Assembly: GCA_026545225.1 (NCBI GenBank)
Contig: CM048845.1
Location: 83,479,033-83,543,032, forward strand
Source: Cornus controversa
Taxonomy: Eukaryota > Streptophyta > Magnoliopsida > Cornales > Cornaceae
Direction of reading: 5' to 3'
DNA: 64,000 nt
Made by a program: the position numbers and the translations under genes
In this document: one piece after another, positions 34,881-49,679 of the stretch
Layout: every line of letters begins with the position of its first letter
How positions within the stretch are numbered: the first letter of the stretch is position 1
The notes under the pieces: generated by a model
What the model was told of the DNA's origin: nothing
Database searches by the model: none
The model's input: the letters and a program-made list of their open reading frames with translations, nothing else

Positions 34881-37800
34881 TTATATTATATATGAATAGA
34901 GATAGTGAAAAGTGTATAAGATATCCAAAAGAAAAAAAAATTTAAATAGACAAAGTTGCTGACTAAAGGAGTTTGTACGTGATACAAGCTTCAACTTTTC
35001 CTTGGTTACACACTAAAAGGGTTGAAAAGATTCCCACCATTCTTATAAATTAACTTTGAAATTTTTTTTAAAGAACACATGGATAGAGAAAGAAAAAGTG
35101 GGTATGGGCATTTGTAATTAATGCACTTGTGTCTATATATTTCATATATAAAGATATATAAAAACTTTTTTTCTCTTTTCATTGCATTGCTCACCAGACC
35201 AAATGATGTTATTAGTGTTCTTTATTTTCTTTGGATGCTAACTGTCTATATGTGATTGAAGAGAGTTTTAGATGGGTGTTTAGTATACATATATAGATAT
35301 GTAACACTGAACATATTTTAAACTCAAGGCCACGAGATCCACTTAGTTGTGATCCATTGTCGGATAAGATAAGAAATTTTAAAATTAATGAAGTTCTCCA
35401 GGAGATATGACTTGAAACTTCCAAGGTAAGAATAGAGAAATATTGTATATAAATTACAATATAATTTTTTAATAACTTCCTTAACAATTGTTTTAGAGAA
35501 GGCATTCACTGTACGTGAATGTTATAAACATTGTGAGTTCTGGAATAATTCTTAACTTGTGGGGGAGGTCATTATGTCAGCTTGTCATATACAAAATAGA
35601 AGCTTATATAAGAAAAATGGTAAAAAATCATATGAGTTGTGGAAAAGATTATGCACCTAATTTGTCATATATGAAAATGTGGGGGTGCCTAGATAAGGTT
35701 CTTTTACCTGAACTTAAAAAGAAAAAATTAAGACCTAAAACATTTGATAGTATGTTTATAGGATATGCCCAAAATAGTGCAGCCTATAGATTTTTGGTAA
35801 CTAAATGTGATAATAATTTAATGGATGTTAACACAATAGTTGAAATCAAAAATGCATATTTCTTTGAAAATGTTTTTCCAATGAAACATAGTATGGAAAA
35901 ACTTGCGAATGTGTCCATCAACATATCTGAAGAAGAAAATGTTGAGCACATCGATATAGAACTTAGAAGAAGAAAATAAACTAATTTTGGAGATGATTTC
36001 TATATTTTCTTAGTTGAAAATGACACTCAAACTTACAATGAGGCAATAACTTCACTTGATGCACCTTTTTAGAAAGAATCAATTCAAAAAGAATTGGAAT
36101 CAATAATTTCCAATCATACATGGGAGTTGGTTGATTTACCACTTGGTGCTAAAACCATTAGATGTAAATGGATCTTTAAAAGAAAGTTAAAACCTGATGG
36201 GTTAATAAAAGCACGATTGGTTGCAAATGTTATAAACAAAAGAAAAATATTGATTTCTTTGAAACTTTTGCTCCAGTAACTAAATTTCTTCTATTAGAGT
36301 CTTGATTGCTTTAGTTTCTATAAACAATCTTGTTATTCACCAAATAAATGTTAAAACTGCATTTTTTAATGGTGAATTAGAAGAAGAAATTTATATGGAT
36401 CAACTTGAAGATTATGTAGCTTTTGGTAATGAGCATAAAATGTGTAAATGAGTAAAATCATTGTATGGTCTAAAAACAAGTTCCCGGTCAATAAGCATGG
36501 ATAACGTATTATTATCAAATGATTTTCTAATTAATGAGGTAGATAACTGTATATTATAAATCTGTGAATAACATGTGTATATGTTTGTGTTAGGATGACA
36601 TGCTTATTATAGGAACAAATCTTGAGATGGTCAATGAGACTAAGATGTTTCTGACATATAACTTTAATGTGAAAGATATGAGAGAAGCATATGTGAATCT
36701 AGAAATTAACTAGAACATGTGATAGTATTATGATATTTTGTTAAAAAGATACTAAGGAAAGTTGGTTACTTTGAGAGTGAACCTATTTCCTTTCCTTATG
36801 ATGAAAATTTGGTTACTTTGAGAGTAAACATGTTTCCTTTCCTTATGCTGATAATTCTTAATTAAAGAAAAAATAAAGAGCAAAATGTATTATAATCTGA
36901 GTATACTCAAATTAATTGATGTATTTGATAAACTATTTTATGACTGACATTGCAAATGCAGTTGGTGGATTGAGCAGGTACACTCAGAATCCTAATGAGG
37001 ACCACTGGAAAGCTCTAACCCGAGTACTCAAATACGTGAAAGGTACTCATGAGTATAAGTTGAAATATAGTAGATTACCCACTACCTTAGAGAGGTACAT
37101 CGATGCTAACTCGATCTCTAATTCAGATGAAATGAAATCCACAAGTGGATGTGTATTTACTCTTGGTGGGAGTGTAGTGTCATGGAAAATTTTCAAATAA
37201 ACCTGCATAGCTCGATTCATTATGGAATCTAAGTACATAACCTTAGAGGAGGCTGATTATGAGGCTTAAACTCCACTTAGTAAATATCCCTATATGGATG
37301 AGATCGACTCCGCCCGTGTCTATGCATTATGATTGCCAAACTGTGATAGCTAGAACAAAGAACAAAATGAGAAAATCAGGCATATATGCTTGAGACATAA
37401 TATTGTGAAGCAAATGTTTGCTATTGGGAAGATATCCCTAGAATTTGTGAGGTCAGAGTTCAATTTGGCCTATTCTTTGACAAAACCACTAGGCAAAACG
37501 CTAGTGATGAATACATCAAGGGGGGATGGGACTTATGCCTATAACAAAGGTCAACAATGATGGTAATCCAACCTATGTGAATGGAGATCCCAGGAAGTGG
37601 GTTGATATAGATAAAAACAAGTTATTGGTTGATTAGGCAAAGTGCACTATCATCTATATCTTTTGAGAATTCCTCCATATGGTGTAGATAGTGCAAGACT
37701 ATAACGAAAATGTTGAATTGAAATTCTTAATGAATATCATAGCCCTTATGGGTGATGTGTTTAGTTACAGTACACACTTGATGAATTCACCTATATGAGA

Positions 37801-38503
37801 GTACGTGTAAGCAGACTCTCTATAGCACTCATGAATATCCAGGTAAGGTGCAAGGCTTATTCATGCCAACCCGATATTAACGACTTCGATATAAAGTCAA
37901 CAATGTGGGTAGTTAGTTGTTTGATTTACAATAAGAAATCTTGATTCATAGAAACATAGTTTCACCAATTTTTTTATAAAACACAACTTACTTCCCTTAG
38001 GGTTGGTTCATTGTTCAAAAGACACCAGTTCCGATGCATTGGGTTCTCATAATCCTCTGGTTACATCTGATTACTCTATAGTTACTTTTATATTTTGAAA
38101 TATATGGGGGATTGTTGTATATTTGAGATATTTCAAAATATATATAACAATATATATTAGGAATCTTTTATTTTCTCACAAATATTAAGTCAATTGCCCA
38201 TGTCCCAAATTATCAGGCATGTGGGTTGAGTGCAGATATCATGCATGTATAGACGTGATATCTGCACGTTGAGTCCAAATATCGTGCATGTGTTAACGTT
38301 AATCGTGCATTCAATTACTAATATTATGCGTATATCCGTTGTACGCTTTGGTTATAAATAAAGCTAAGCTCTACGGAGTTTATACAACAGTAAATATATT
38401 TAGCCTTTCACTCTTCAGATTATTTCATTCTTACATTTCTACAAAATTCTTTTAACGTATTCAAATTCTGCCAAATACTATAGGCTTCTATGGTTAGTGT
38501 TCT
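33623..38503 (+). mobile_element. Ty1/copia fossil with paired LTRs
   Basis: A broken element with many breaks. Paired LTR sequence occurs at 33623-34014 and 38113-38503. I counted about 34 differences over roughly 391 aligned bases (near 9 percent), implying an insertion a few million years old if the rate is near 1e-8 per site per year. Polypurine ATATGGGGGAT precedes the right LTR. Recognisable parts are the integrase C-terminal region (MFIGYAQNSAAYRF, near 35750), reverse transcriptase (ISNHTWELVDLP, near 36110) and RNase H (KSTSGCVFTLGG, near 37140). The 5' LTR may extend to about 34289 (ends CAACA); if so, the right copy is shorter. Confidence 0.8.
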
Positions 38504-41500
38504 TAAAAAGAAATTTGATTTTTTTATAAAGAATTTCATATGAAAAATATTTTATGGGGCATCAAAAGTAGATATTTAGAATTTGTTTGGTTTAATTTTT
38601 TAAAAATAATTTTATGTTTCAAATAAATGAAAATTCAAAGTTGTAGGAAAAAAAAATTATTTTGTTGTAAGTTTTATGAAAATTGTTTTCTAAAAATTTA
38701 GTTACAAAAAAATTATTTGTAAAGAGCTATATTTTATAATTTTTTGAAAATAATTTTTTCAAGCACAAGAGCAACAATGAGATAATGCTAATGAATGAAG
38801 AGTTAGTATAGCTTTGAATATGTGGAGAGATGTCAGACACAATGATAACAATAAGAACTAAGAAAATTGAGTGATGAATGTTAAATATTTTCTTTTAAAT
38901 TTTGCTTTCAAACTTGTTATAAACTTGTGACTATACGTTTGTGAATGTCATTTGTTTTGCGTTTGTTATAACTTTTGCTTTTTGTGAAAATTATGTTGCG
39001 CGTCGCAGTAGCATAATCTTTTTTTTATTTTTTATAAAAAAAAAAAACATGTCTATATATCCTATCTATCTAATACAATGAGGCAGAAATTAGAAAATAT
39101 GAAAATATTTCATTTACTATGAGCATAACTTTTTTTTTCATTAGCTTAACATATAATACGAATAAAATAACAAAAGAAGGAACATGGTTCAGCTCATTCA
39201 AAATCATACGTTCAACTTTCATTTTGTCATATATTGCTTAATCATTCTTCGCACTGTTATAAGGAGGGATATATGTAACTTTCTATAGGTTCTTAATAAT
39301 TCTATTGAATAATTCCAAATAACAGAAACCATAAATGATAGCTTATCCATTTTGCATTATACTTGTCCCTTTAAACCATTGGTTTACTTGTAGGCAAAAA
39401 TATAATTTAAGAATACAAATAAATAAAATATATTGAAAAAATCATTACAAGTCTATAAAAATTCATCAAAGTCTTTAATAGAAGTCTATACAAATTCATG
39501 AAAGTTTATAATAAAAGTTTATAAAAAATTCATGAAAGTCTGTAATAAAAGTGTATAGAAATCCATAAATTCTACTTAAATTCATAAAAATTTATGAAAA
39601 TTTGTCACTTAGAAAATGTCTTCTAAAATAATTTAAAATTCTAATTGAATACATCCTTCTTAAATTTAAGAAAGACATAGTATATAATAAAAAAGAATAA
39701 GAAAAGAGAATTGACGTGACCCACCTCGTACATGTATAAAAATAAAGGCAAGGTTCAAGTCATATACTCGAAAATGGCCATCATTTTCTGATTGAATGCT
39801 GTAAACTCTTGAAACAGGATATACAAATGAATTCAACAACCACCTTCAGAGAGCTAAAAGTAGAAAGAAAATCAACAAGTAAGTTTTATAATCGTAATTA
39901 GGCAATCAATTGCAAAAGTTCATCATCCATTTGTGGGTTCCATAGTGTACAAGTTGGCTTTGCAAATGCCACAAGTCATGTTAATTACAGCTAGCTAGCA
40001 CTAGAGGACCCTTATTTTAGCTCTTAAGGCTCACATGCAAGGTCCCCATCAAGAGACAAGTAACTAAGCCACTAAAGGTTCTGGTGAGTTGCATTAATTA
40101 TGTTTGCCAAAGGAGCAAACATTTTTAGGTCCCAGTCACTGTATCCTACTAAGTACAAGTGTAAGCCAGGGTGTACATGTTGAGAATTGATATTTTGGGA
40201 ATGGTTTCTTACCAATTCTTATTATATAATCTTTTTTAGTCTTCAGATTCTTTTTAAATTTTCTTCAAATACAAGTTTTACTTGCTTTCATTTTTAAGTT
40301 GTAGCTCTCACCCTATTATGTTGTTATCTTCGGTTGTATGAAATATGTGCATTGGAATTGAAATTTATGAAATTGGAAAAAATTTTAAGGGTACAATTGC
40401 ATGCAGCCGTACATATCCCAAAAATATTCTATCCCATTCATGTTTCTCTCTATTTTCACCTCTCTCACTACTTTTCCTCTCTCTACATCTGAACTCTGAA
40501 GCCTTCCTCTATACATGAGCACCTCAAACTGTTGTTATATCATCTGCACTGCATTATTTAAGGGGATTTCTTTGAAACAATGACAAGACATAAATGAAGT
40601 GAACTTTGAAACATGAAAGAATTAATGAATAAAATTCACTAATTTATCAAGAAGAGTACAATACAACAAACAATAAGGCAAAAAAAAGAACAAAAAATTC
40701 AACATGTTGATTACACTGTATCATACTATTAACTTACAGCTGCTACACTACTTTCAGGTTATAATTGATGTAATTCTAAGAGTTTGTGATGCCTGGAAAA
40801 TATTACATGTAACCTCAAACACAAGTTGGAAAATTTTCAGAACAATCCAACCATCCATTTATTAGATACAAAGTTTGCAATGTCACTTTCTTATCAAGTA
40901 ATTGTTTCTAGCTACCTAAAATCATGTCCATATCCATGTCCATGTCCATCTCTTTTATATTGATCCATACATTTACCATCCCTTCCATTCAGATCAAGTC
41001 AATATCTAGGTGGATGTTAAATATGAGTGCAATTTATTTATTTAAATTAACTGCTTGGATCAATTTGAAACTGACAGTTATGTCAATGCTGACATACTTT
41101 TTTAGGATTTCACTTGTCGGCATATCCATCTTTTATCGCATATCCGTGTTGGTTCCTACTTCCTATGCTGCTTAAAGTCCATTCGGTATCAGAATTCCCA
41201 AAGAAATGTCAATTTCTTTTGTTATGCCAAAGCCATAACCCACTTTGAGCTGAGACTAATTCTTACTAGTGCATGTAGTCACCACCAGTACACCATGGGT
41301 ATACATGCACAAAAAAGTTCAAACGATTACATGGTCTAAGCCATCGCCTTGACCAACTCACTGATTCAAAATTATGCAGGGTATGAAATAGAACAGATCT
41401 GGAGCGGATTCATTGAATCCGAATCCATATTTTAATGTCAGATTCCATATCTAGATTAGATTCACATCGGACAGGAACCAAACTGAAACACAACAAAATA

Positions 41501-43664
41501 AAATATACTTGGTCTGGGTCGTATGTCGGGTAAAGTCCGATCTATTTCAGGACTACTCATATCTAGATTCAACCCGGTTAAGCAAATCAACACTGTACAT
41601 GGTAGGGGTGCCTTTTCACTTTCTTTAGTTCAATGACTAATCCCATCCAACTACCTCATCCAATTACATATCTACAAGATGGGTCCGAATGCCTTGTTAA
41701 ATAGTGGTTCTAATACAATTGCTGATGGGTTCCAAAGAATCTGTAGCTTCTGTGCCTGACCCAACTGGCTACCAAATGCTTCTACCAAAATAAAAATAAT
41801 AATAAATAAAAAGACAAAATTTATTGACTATAAGGGTTTTTAATAAAGATGGACACTCCATGTTGAACATATAATAAGGTATTATAAAACTTCTTTCCTT
41901 TTGTTGTGGAAAACTTACTTGCATTTTCATCTCAAAGTCATGTGATGGCTGATAAGAATTTAAAAGTTTAGTATGATGACTCCCCAGTAAGAAACTGGAG
42001 TGTTACCGAATTATCAGTCTTTGAAACATGTGCTCCTTAACGTTTACTAGTGTCAAGTTAGCTGTGAGTATGGGTGTAGAGGGTACTCAAAACTTGAGAT
42101 GGCTCCAGAATGGAAGATTATAGCCAAAGATGCACAGCGAGCTCATTTGCACACAATCAGGTTACAGATGAACCCAACAGTGACAAGCTTCTAGCAAGAC
42201 TACTCAACCATGCCAAGATGAGCCATGCTTTCTTATCGCGATCCTCTGGGAGATATTGCTGCAGCAGATGCTGCCACCCTTGTTACAAACAGAACAACTA
42301 TAGATATTACTGTTTTATTAGTTAAATATACACTATATGAGATTAATGGAGGTGAAAAGCCAGCCTATATTCTGAGGTAACATCATAAAATATTAAAGAT
42401 CCAAGCTCATCTGGATTCTGGAAGAATCAGAGAACTCATTTTCAACTAAAAACATCTCCAAAAGAAAATTTTTGGGACAAGTTGGAATTTTTTACAATTC
42501 AACCAAAGAGAGAAGTTGCTCAAGGAAAGAACCAGCAAAAAAGTAATTTAGCCTGAAAACTGTCCAAAGAACAGTATAATTAGTTAAGATATATATATAT
42601 ATATATATATATATGCCATCTATTAAGCATATTTATAGTTCGGTTTACTTTACAACGACAACATGCACTGCAGCAAACTGCAAAAGGCACATTCAACGGT
42701 TAAGCCCCTCTATGCTAGGACTCTGAATTGAACTGCAAATATCTTCTAAAATAGGGATTGAATCCACAAAATTAATTTTTGGGAAGGTTAATGTCAAACA
42801 AGAAAATGACTATTCACATATAAACAGAGCATCTAGTAACCAAGGTAATTGTAATTCTATGGCAATTGAAGCACATACGACCAAAGCCATTAAGTGAGCT
42901 TATTAAGTATCTACTATATTCATTTGAAACAAAAAATTGAGACGAAAAAATGTCCAAAAGAAGTTGGCAGGGTTAGTCGGTACATCTATCACAGTGATTG
43001 TTCCGAATAAAAACCTAGAACGCTATTACTTATATGATTTGAAAACTATTTACTCCATTCACACTAACTTGATACATTAAAAAGCTCAACATCATCATCG
43101 TCGCCTTAATTCTACTACAGAATTCTGTTGTTGAGAATTCAAAGATGTCAAATGTGATAGAATTGCAGGTTCTAGGCCAGAACCGACCAGAAATCACATC
43201 TTCCTCAGAGATGACTTCTTTAGAGACATTCTCTCCATACTTTTCAACAGAAAAAACACCTCCAATACATTCATAAAAATTAAAAAATTCACAACAAAAC
43301 CCACAGCCATTCAGGGAGAGCTCCCAATAAGAATTGGCCGAAAGAGATGTTACTTTAGAAAGCAACAACCAAGTATAGGGATAGCCAACTGGAGTTGCAC
43401 TCGTTTCTAAAGATGATAGGAAAGGATGGTGAAGAATCTGTGTTATGGTGTCCAAAAGGCCAGATTACGGATCAGTTATATTTTTTTAACACAACTAAGA
43501 TATATTACTTTCGACACAAACCTCGTAACAAATTAACCAGCTCTAGAATAGCTAAATTTGACTCACTATTAGATGTATTAAATTTTCTCCCCGTGTACTT
43601 AATATGACAGGATCAGCAAATTTTGAGGAGCCTAACAGTAGAATAGCATATGAGAGAAGGTTAC
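38504..43664. other. Intergenic, no gene recognised
   Basis: About 5.2 kb without recognisable coding sequence. Reading frames at 40924-41175, 42110-42325 and 43030-43455 carry no domain I can name. A degenerate tandem repeat of about 35 bp with the core AATTCATGAAAGT lies at about 39445-39600. A small (ATGTCC)n stretch lies near 40925-40950, and (TA)n at about 42588-42614. The right edge is the insertion site of a gypsy element. Confidence 0.5.
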
Positions 43665-44072
43665 TGTAATGGCTAAATTATCACCCAGTCCAATGGGTTG
43701 AACTGATGCTGAGAACGGACCAGGCTCACGTCGGCTTGAGCCCATGTATCAACAGAAGGCCAAGACGGGCTGGGTCATTAATTATCAAGGGCCTAATCGC
43801 CCTGTCCCAAGGCTAAAAGCCCAAATCAAAAGCAGACTTGTAACTCAAAAAGAAATTCAAATTCCTTAAGAGAAAAGTTAGCTATCAACAAGGAAATTCA
43901 AGTCCTAACAAGATTCGAATTAAATATCCATGAAATTATCAATAAAAAAGATTCTCGAATCCATCTCCTGCAATATCTCTTCTTTCTTGCTAAAAGTATT
44001 CTATTTATTATTCTTAGGTGCGTGCATTGAGTTGTTTGGCAATTATCAGTTGAACGATTTTCTGTACCTACA
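43665..44072 (+). repeat. 5' LTR of the Tat-type gypsy fossil
   Basis: 408 bp, beginning TGTAATGGCTAAATTATC and ending CTGTACCTACA. It is paired with 49680-50090. Confidence 0.85.
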
Positions 44073-47000
44073 TTTTGGCGTCGTATGTGGGAAGCGATTA
44101 GTCGTTTTTCCAAACAAAAGAAGCTAATAACCATGATGGATACGAGGAGAAATACCTATGATGCGACGGAGTTGGGTCGACCCCCCAGAATTCAAAGGAG
44201 GGCTCCACCCATACCACCCGTATAGCCAAAATCTCGAGATCCACTGACACGCCATAGCATTCAGCAGTTAACCCAACAGAACGATACTCTACACCAACAG
44301 ATCACAGATCTACAGGACAAGGTGAAACGTGCAGAAAGCGCAAGAAACCCCCGGCGACAACAAAACGAAAGGGCTGGCTCGAGTAACCGCTCGCTGAGCG
44401 CCTCATATCACAATCAGTCTGATAGCAGACAGAATTATCCTGATTGGCCCAGTGAGGGTCAAGTCAATCCCCCGCAGCCCCTCCCGAAATGGAGAATTCA
44501 AATGCAACGAGAGATAACGCGGTAAAGGGCGATAAATTAGACTATCCAACCAATCGATTGCTCGCCACCACCCGGTTGACTGAATCCCCCTTCACCGAGG
44601 ATATAGTTAGAGCCAAAAGACCAAGGAGGTTCACTCTACCGACGTTCGCTACCTTTGATGGGAAAACAAATCGGGTAGAGCATATCTACCAGTACCAACA
44701 GAAGATAACGCTGGATATAAAAAACAATGCATTTATGTGCAAGATCTTCCCATCCAGTCTGCCTGGGCAGTGCTGCTTTGGTTAAAGCAGCAGCCACCCC
44801 GTTCAATACCAAACTTTGATAAACTATGTGATCTGTTTGTAGCCCAGTATGCGGGAAACCAGGAACGCAAAAGAGCGATCTCCTCGTTATTCACTATGAG
44901 GCAATCCAGAGGAGAGACACTGAAATCTTTCCTCACCTGTTTTAACCTAGAGATATCCATGATAGATCAATGTGATCAGACCGCCATAGTTGAAGCATTT
45001 AAAATAGCAGTTTCACCGAAAGAAGGTTTTCATTGATCCCTGGTACAGAACGCCCTAAAAGACATGGCTGAACTGAACTTCCGAGCCCAAAAGTACCTAA
45101 GGATCAATGAGGATGAGATAGCCAGAACGCAACGATCAACTTTGATCACTGTGGCGCAGCAAACCAAAAGCAAGTGGCCAAGGTTAGGCCACCTCGCATG
45201 CCTTCCTTGTCTGCCCCTGAGGCTATGAAAAGACAAAAGGATGAAGAAAAGATCACCCCTCTAAAAGTAACTCTGGCCAAACTCTATTATGAAAACAAAG
45301 ACAAATGAATCTTTCGCCCCCCTCCGGTTGTTAGGAAATCGATAGAGTAGAAGGACAAGAATAAACACTACTCCCTCCACAACGACTTTGGCCATACCAC
45401 CAATGAGTACAGGAGCCTAAGACAACAAGTCGAAGCCCTTATCGCAAAAGGGGGTTTGGCGGAGTACATCGTTCGGGAAGAACAGGCAAGAACTTTTGAT
45501 CAGCCACAACAAAAAAAAAAATTTAAATAGTCCAACACCGTTTCGATCTGGATTATCAATGTTATTCATGGTTGTTCAGCCTCAGACCATGAAAACGAGC
45601 ATGAAAAACGTTCGAATCTCAAAAGTGCCCAGAATATCCAGAGAATAGAAGAAGTCTACTCAGTACACGATCGCTCAGTCAATACAACGATTGTCTTTAT
45701 AGACAATAACATCCAAACTCTGCACGAAGATCCTCTCATGATTAGCCTCATCGTTTCCAACTGCGAGGTAAATAAGGTATTAGTTGACACAGGGAGTAAC
45801 ACCAACGTTCTGACTTTGTCTACTTTCTAACAGATGGGTTTAGAACCAGAACGCGTTTGGCCTACCGCCGAACCACTAATAGGCTTTGACGGTAAGCAAG
45901 TGACTCCAGTAGGGGTTGCAGAACTCCCAGTTACTGTAGCCTCAAGAACACTGACTGAAGCTTTCATCATTATCAATTTCAGTTCCTTATATAACCTAAT
46001 AATGGGAAGATGCTGGATACACAGGATGCAAGGAGTCCCTTCAATGCTTCACCAACTTATGAGGTGCATTGCGCCGAACGGGAAAGGCACAGTCGATATC
46101 ATAGGAGATCAAGTTGCTACCAAAAAGTGTTATGCCCTTACACTGAAGGAGAAATCAATACAAGAAAAACCAACCAAATAGTAGTTACAGAACTCTCTAC
46201 TAAAGGGTGTTCCTTAGGAACGAGAAAAAGGAAAGTCCAACCGAGGAACCGCTCGAGGAGGTGGAGATCATTCCTGGCAAAGATCCCACAAACTTAGGGA
46301 CCTTTTTATGCCAAATAGACAGAGTGTAGTTGATGCAGCTGCTAAGAAAGAATGTTGACATTTTTGCTTGGGACCACACGGACATGCCTAGCATAGACCC
46401 CTCAGTGTTATGCCATGTACTCAACGTCAATCTCAGTTTCCCACCTGTTAAGCAAAAGCAGAGGCGGTTCACCCCAGAAAAGAATCAGATCATCACTTTG
46501 GAAGTAGATCGACTCTTACAAGTAGGGTTCATCAAGGAAGTTCGGTTCTCGGACTGGCTTTCGAACGTAGTGGTGGTTTAAAAAAATAACAGCAAATGGA
46601 GGGTCTGCGTAAATTTTACCAATCTAAATAAAGCCTGCCCCAAGGATAGTTTTCTTTTGCCAAAAATTGACCAGATGGTTGACGCCACAACAGGGTATGA
46701 ATGGTTAACATTCCTTGATACCTACTCAGGATACAACCAGATCCCAATGAATCCAGTGGATCAGGAAAAAACTTCCTTCATTACTAAACAATGAACTTAC
46801 TATTACAAAGTGATGTAATTTGGGCTAAAGAATGCAAGAGCAACTTACCAACGGCTGATCAACAAAGTCTTCAAAAATCTGATAGACCAAATTGTCGAAG
46901 CGTATATAGATGACATGGTGGTAAAAATCCCTAAGAGAGAAGACCACTTATAACACCTATAGGAAGTATTTGACACCTTGAGAAGCCATAATATGAGACT

Positions 47001-48249
47001 GAACCCATCAAAGTGTGCATTCGATGTTTCCTCAGGATAATTCCTTGGGCACATCATGAACCGAACAAGGATAGAGGTGAGACCAGTTCAGGTGAAGGCC
47101 CTCCTTCAGAACAAGGAGCCGAATACTTACAAAGATGTTTAGATCCTAACAGGACACATTGCCGCCCTGAGCAGATTCATCTCCTGGTTATCGGACAAAT
47201 GTAAGACCTTTTTCGACGTCATTCGATTAAAAGGAAGAGAAGTATGGGGGGCTGAATAGAGTGAAGCTCTCATAAGACTGAAACAGTACCTGATCCAGTT
47301 ACCCACGCTCTCTGCACCTGATGCTGGAGAATTTCTATACTTATATCTTGTGGTATCCCGAACGGCCACTAGCGTCGTTTTGATCAAAGAACTTGACAAA
47401 AAATAGTACCCGGTGTTCTATTTAAGTAAGACCATGGCTAAAGCAGAACAAAGGTACTCAAAGATGGAGAAAGTATTACTAGCCCTTGTCCAGGCGAAGA
47501 TAAAGCTTAGTTATTACTTCGAGGCTCATCTGATCATTGTCACAACGAATCAATGATAAAGTCTACATGACTGACCGCGCAAGTCAATAGAGGAAATCAG
47601 ACCTATCTGGCTAAAGCAATGATCAACACAAACATTTGTCAGAAGCTTCAATCCACATCACAAGATTTGCAGCAAAGGAAAAAAGTTGTATTATTAAAAA
47701 AAAAAAAAAAAGAGTACAAAAGAGGCACAAACATGCCCTTAAAGCAAAAAGCTCTCTTCGAGTATTACAAGAAAGAAAAACAAAAGATCAGCCCTCAAGA
47801 GCTGTCCCATCCTCTTTATTGAATTCCCAGTCAAAGGAATCCACAATCACTGTGCCTTGCATAGCAGGGGGAATGTTATAATCCCCAAATGAGTCAATAG
47901 CTTGATGAACATTCAACTCATCAGGGTCAGTATAGTCCCTTTTGGCTTCAGGTTTCTCTCCTTGCTCGAAGCCATAACGAAAGCCATCAGCTACTTCAGA
48001 GAGGGGATTTGCAGAAATCGCTAATACATCTCAAGGCCCCCAGCCTTGCAGACTTGAAGCACGGCCTCCAAACCAGCCACCTTCTCCTCAACTTCCAAAG
48101 CCCTCCGTTCAAAGTGACCAAGCGCTTTCTGCTTTTCAGCAAGGGACTTGGTCAAATTCTTCACCTTCCCCTCAAGGCACTCAATTGTCTGTAGAGAGAG
48201 ATGGTCATATATGCACTTTGTACCATAGAAGACAGATCGTGTTAAAAAT

Positions 48250-49400
48250 TAAAGTATCAACTGAACAAATGAAATGATTGAAATGAACAAATCTCCATGG
48301 CATGAAAAGGTGCACTGGCAAGAAGCTTATCAACATTAGCTCCTTGTTGGAGGAGCCTATCCCTAAGTGGCCAGATCCCATGGGCAAGAGCCCCCAACAA
48401 CAGCTTAGGCTTTGGCAAGTCCATTTCTTTGGCCGACGCTGGGTACAAGCAACTGGACTCAACGTGAGCGGCACCAGAGTTGATTTGAAGTTTTGGATGA
48501 GACACGTACTTGCTCGCCAAAGGATGAAGGTCCCACACCTTTTCTTTCAGATAAGTAATCCGTTCGTCTGCATAACAAAGAAGAGTGCAACAAAGTTACA
48601 CAATGTGTAAACTCTTAGCAAAAAGAAAAGAAAATATTGAAGACTTGCGAGAAAGAAAAAATTGGGGAACCACAGCTTGGCTGAAAGCATTGGGAATTGG
48701 GAAGTTTTGGGCTACTCTGACATTCCAGCACCCCTTCACCAGGACCAACTTCTCTTTCCACAACTTACTACTAGGGAACAGGTGATAACGATTATCTTCT
48801 GACCTGACCTTATGAAGAAAGCATCAGAATAGAAGATCGTTCAAGTTTATGGAGGCGGTTCAGAGAAAGCATGCAGGGAATGATTCTGAAAAAATCAGGG
48901 TTTAACTGGAGCAGCGCAAGCTTCAGTTTGTATAATGCAAAACTGAAAAGAGGAGGAAGAGGAAATCTAAAGGCTTTCAGATGAGAAGCTGAAAAGAAAA
49001 CTTCCCCATCATTGACTCCTTCCCCAGTACTATAATCAAAATCTAAAGGATACCTTTTTATGGTAACCTCATTGGGGATCCTACACTCTCATCTAACCCT
49101 ATCCAAGTCAACCAACAGCCTTGTCATCAGAGCGACAACCACGCTCTGATCAGATGTGGCCACATCTCTAGCCATGTCGGCAGAATTATCTAACCCTATC
49201 CAAGTCAACCAACAGCCTTGTCATCGAAGCGGCAACCACGCTCTGATCAGATGTGGCCACATCTCTAGCCATGTCAGCAGAAGGGACAGTTTTTGCAACA
49301 GGGTGAGAGGAACTAGACATGGTAACTTTTTGGTTATCAGAAAGGGTATGGTCGCTATCAATGGAAGACATTTTCAGAAGAAAAAAGAGATGAAAGCGAA
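48250..49400 (-). pseudogene. Antisense accessory ORF region of the Tat-type fossil
   Basis: Between RNase H and the 3' LTR, the strand opposite to gag-pol encodes fragments of a plant transposon-associated protein. These are a start-like MSSIDSDHTLSDNQ near 49370, FRFPLPPLFSFALYKLKLAL near 48940, and KLWKEKLVLVKGCWNV near 48760. The 'FPLPP...' followed by 'W..KFFxVxG W' pattern is that of the Transposase_28-like proteins known as extra ORFs in Ogre/Tat elements. It is fossil and not joined here into a protein. Its role in active elements is unknown. Confidence 0.6.
49091..49281. repeat. 97-bp tandem repeat inside the gypsy fossil
   Basis: ATCTAACCCTATCCAAGTC begins at 49091 and again at 49188. 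The two 97-bp copies are nearly identical, so the duplication is younger than the element. Confidence 0.9.
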
Positions 49401-49679
49401 CAGACAAGAAACTAACCTGAAGAGACAAATCGACACCAAGAAAGTTAAATGAATCTGAAAAGCAAATCAGTCGCAAAAGATATGTGGCTGGAAAATGATA
49501 AGAATGATCACAAAATACAAACGAGGAAGTGTGAAGAAAGAAACTTACGTGCTCTGCATCGTCGCTAGCAGTCAGCATTAAATGACTATCCTCAAGGCAA
49601 ACAAAGAAATCATGATAGAATCCAATCAAATTCCCTCCATTATGTTAGTCTTCATAACTGAAGAAAATTGGGAACAATG

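Noticed and set aside
42110-42325. 71-codon plus-strand reading frame, Cys- and Ser-rich
   Set aside because: No recognised motif or gene context; could be untranslated or random sequence.
43030-43455. 141-codon minus-strand reading frame next to the gypsy insertion site
   Set aside because: No recognisable domain, no family resemblance and unremarkable composition; probably a chance frame.
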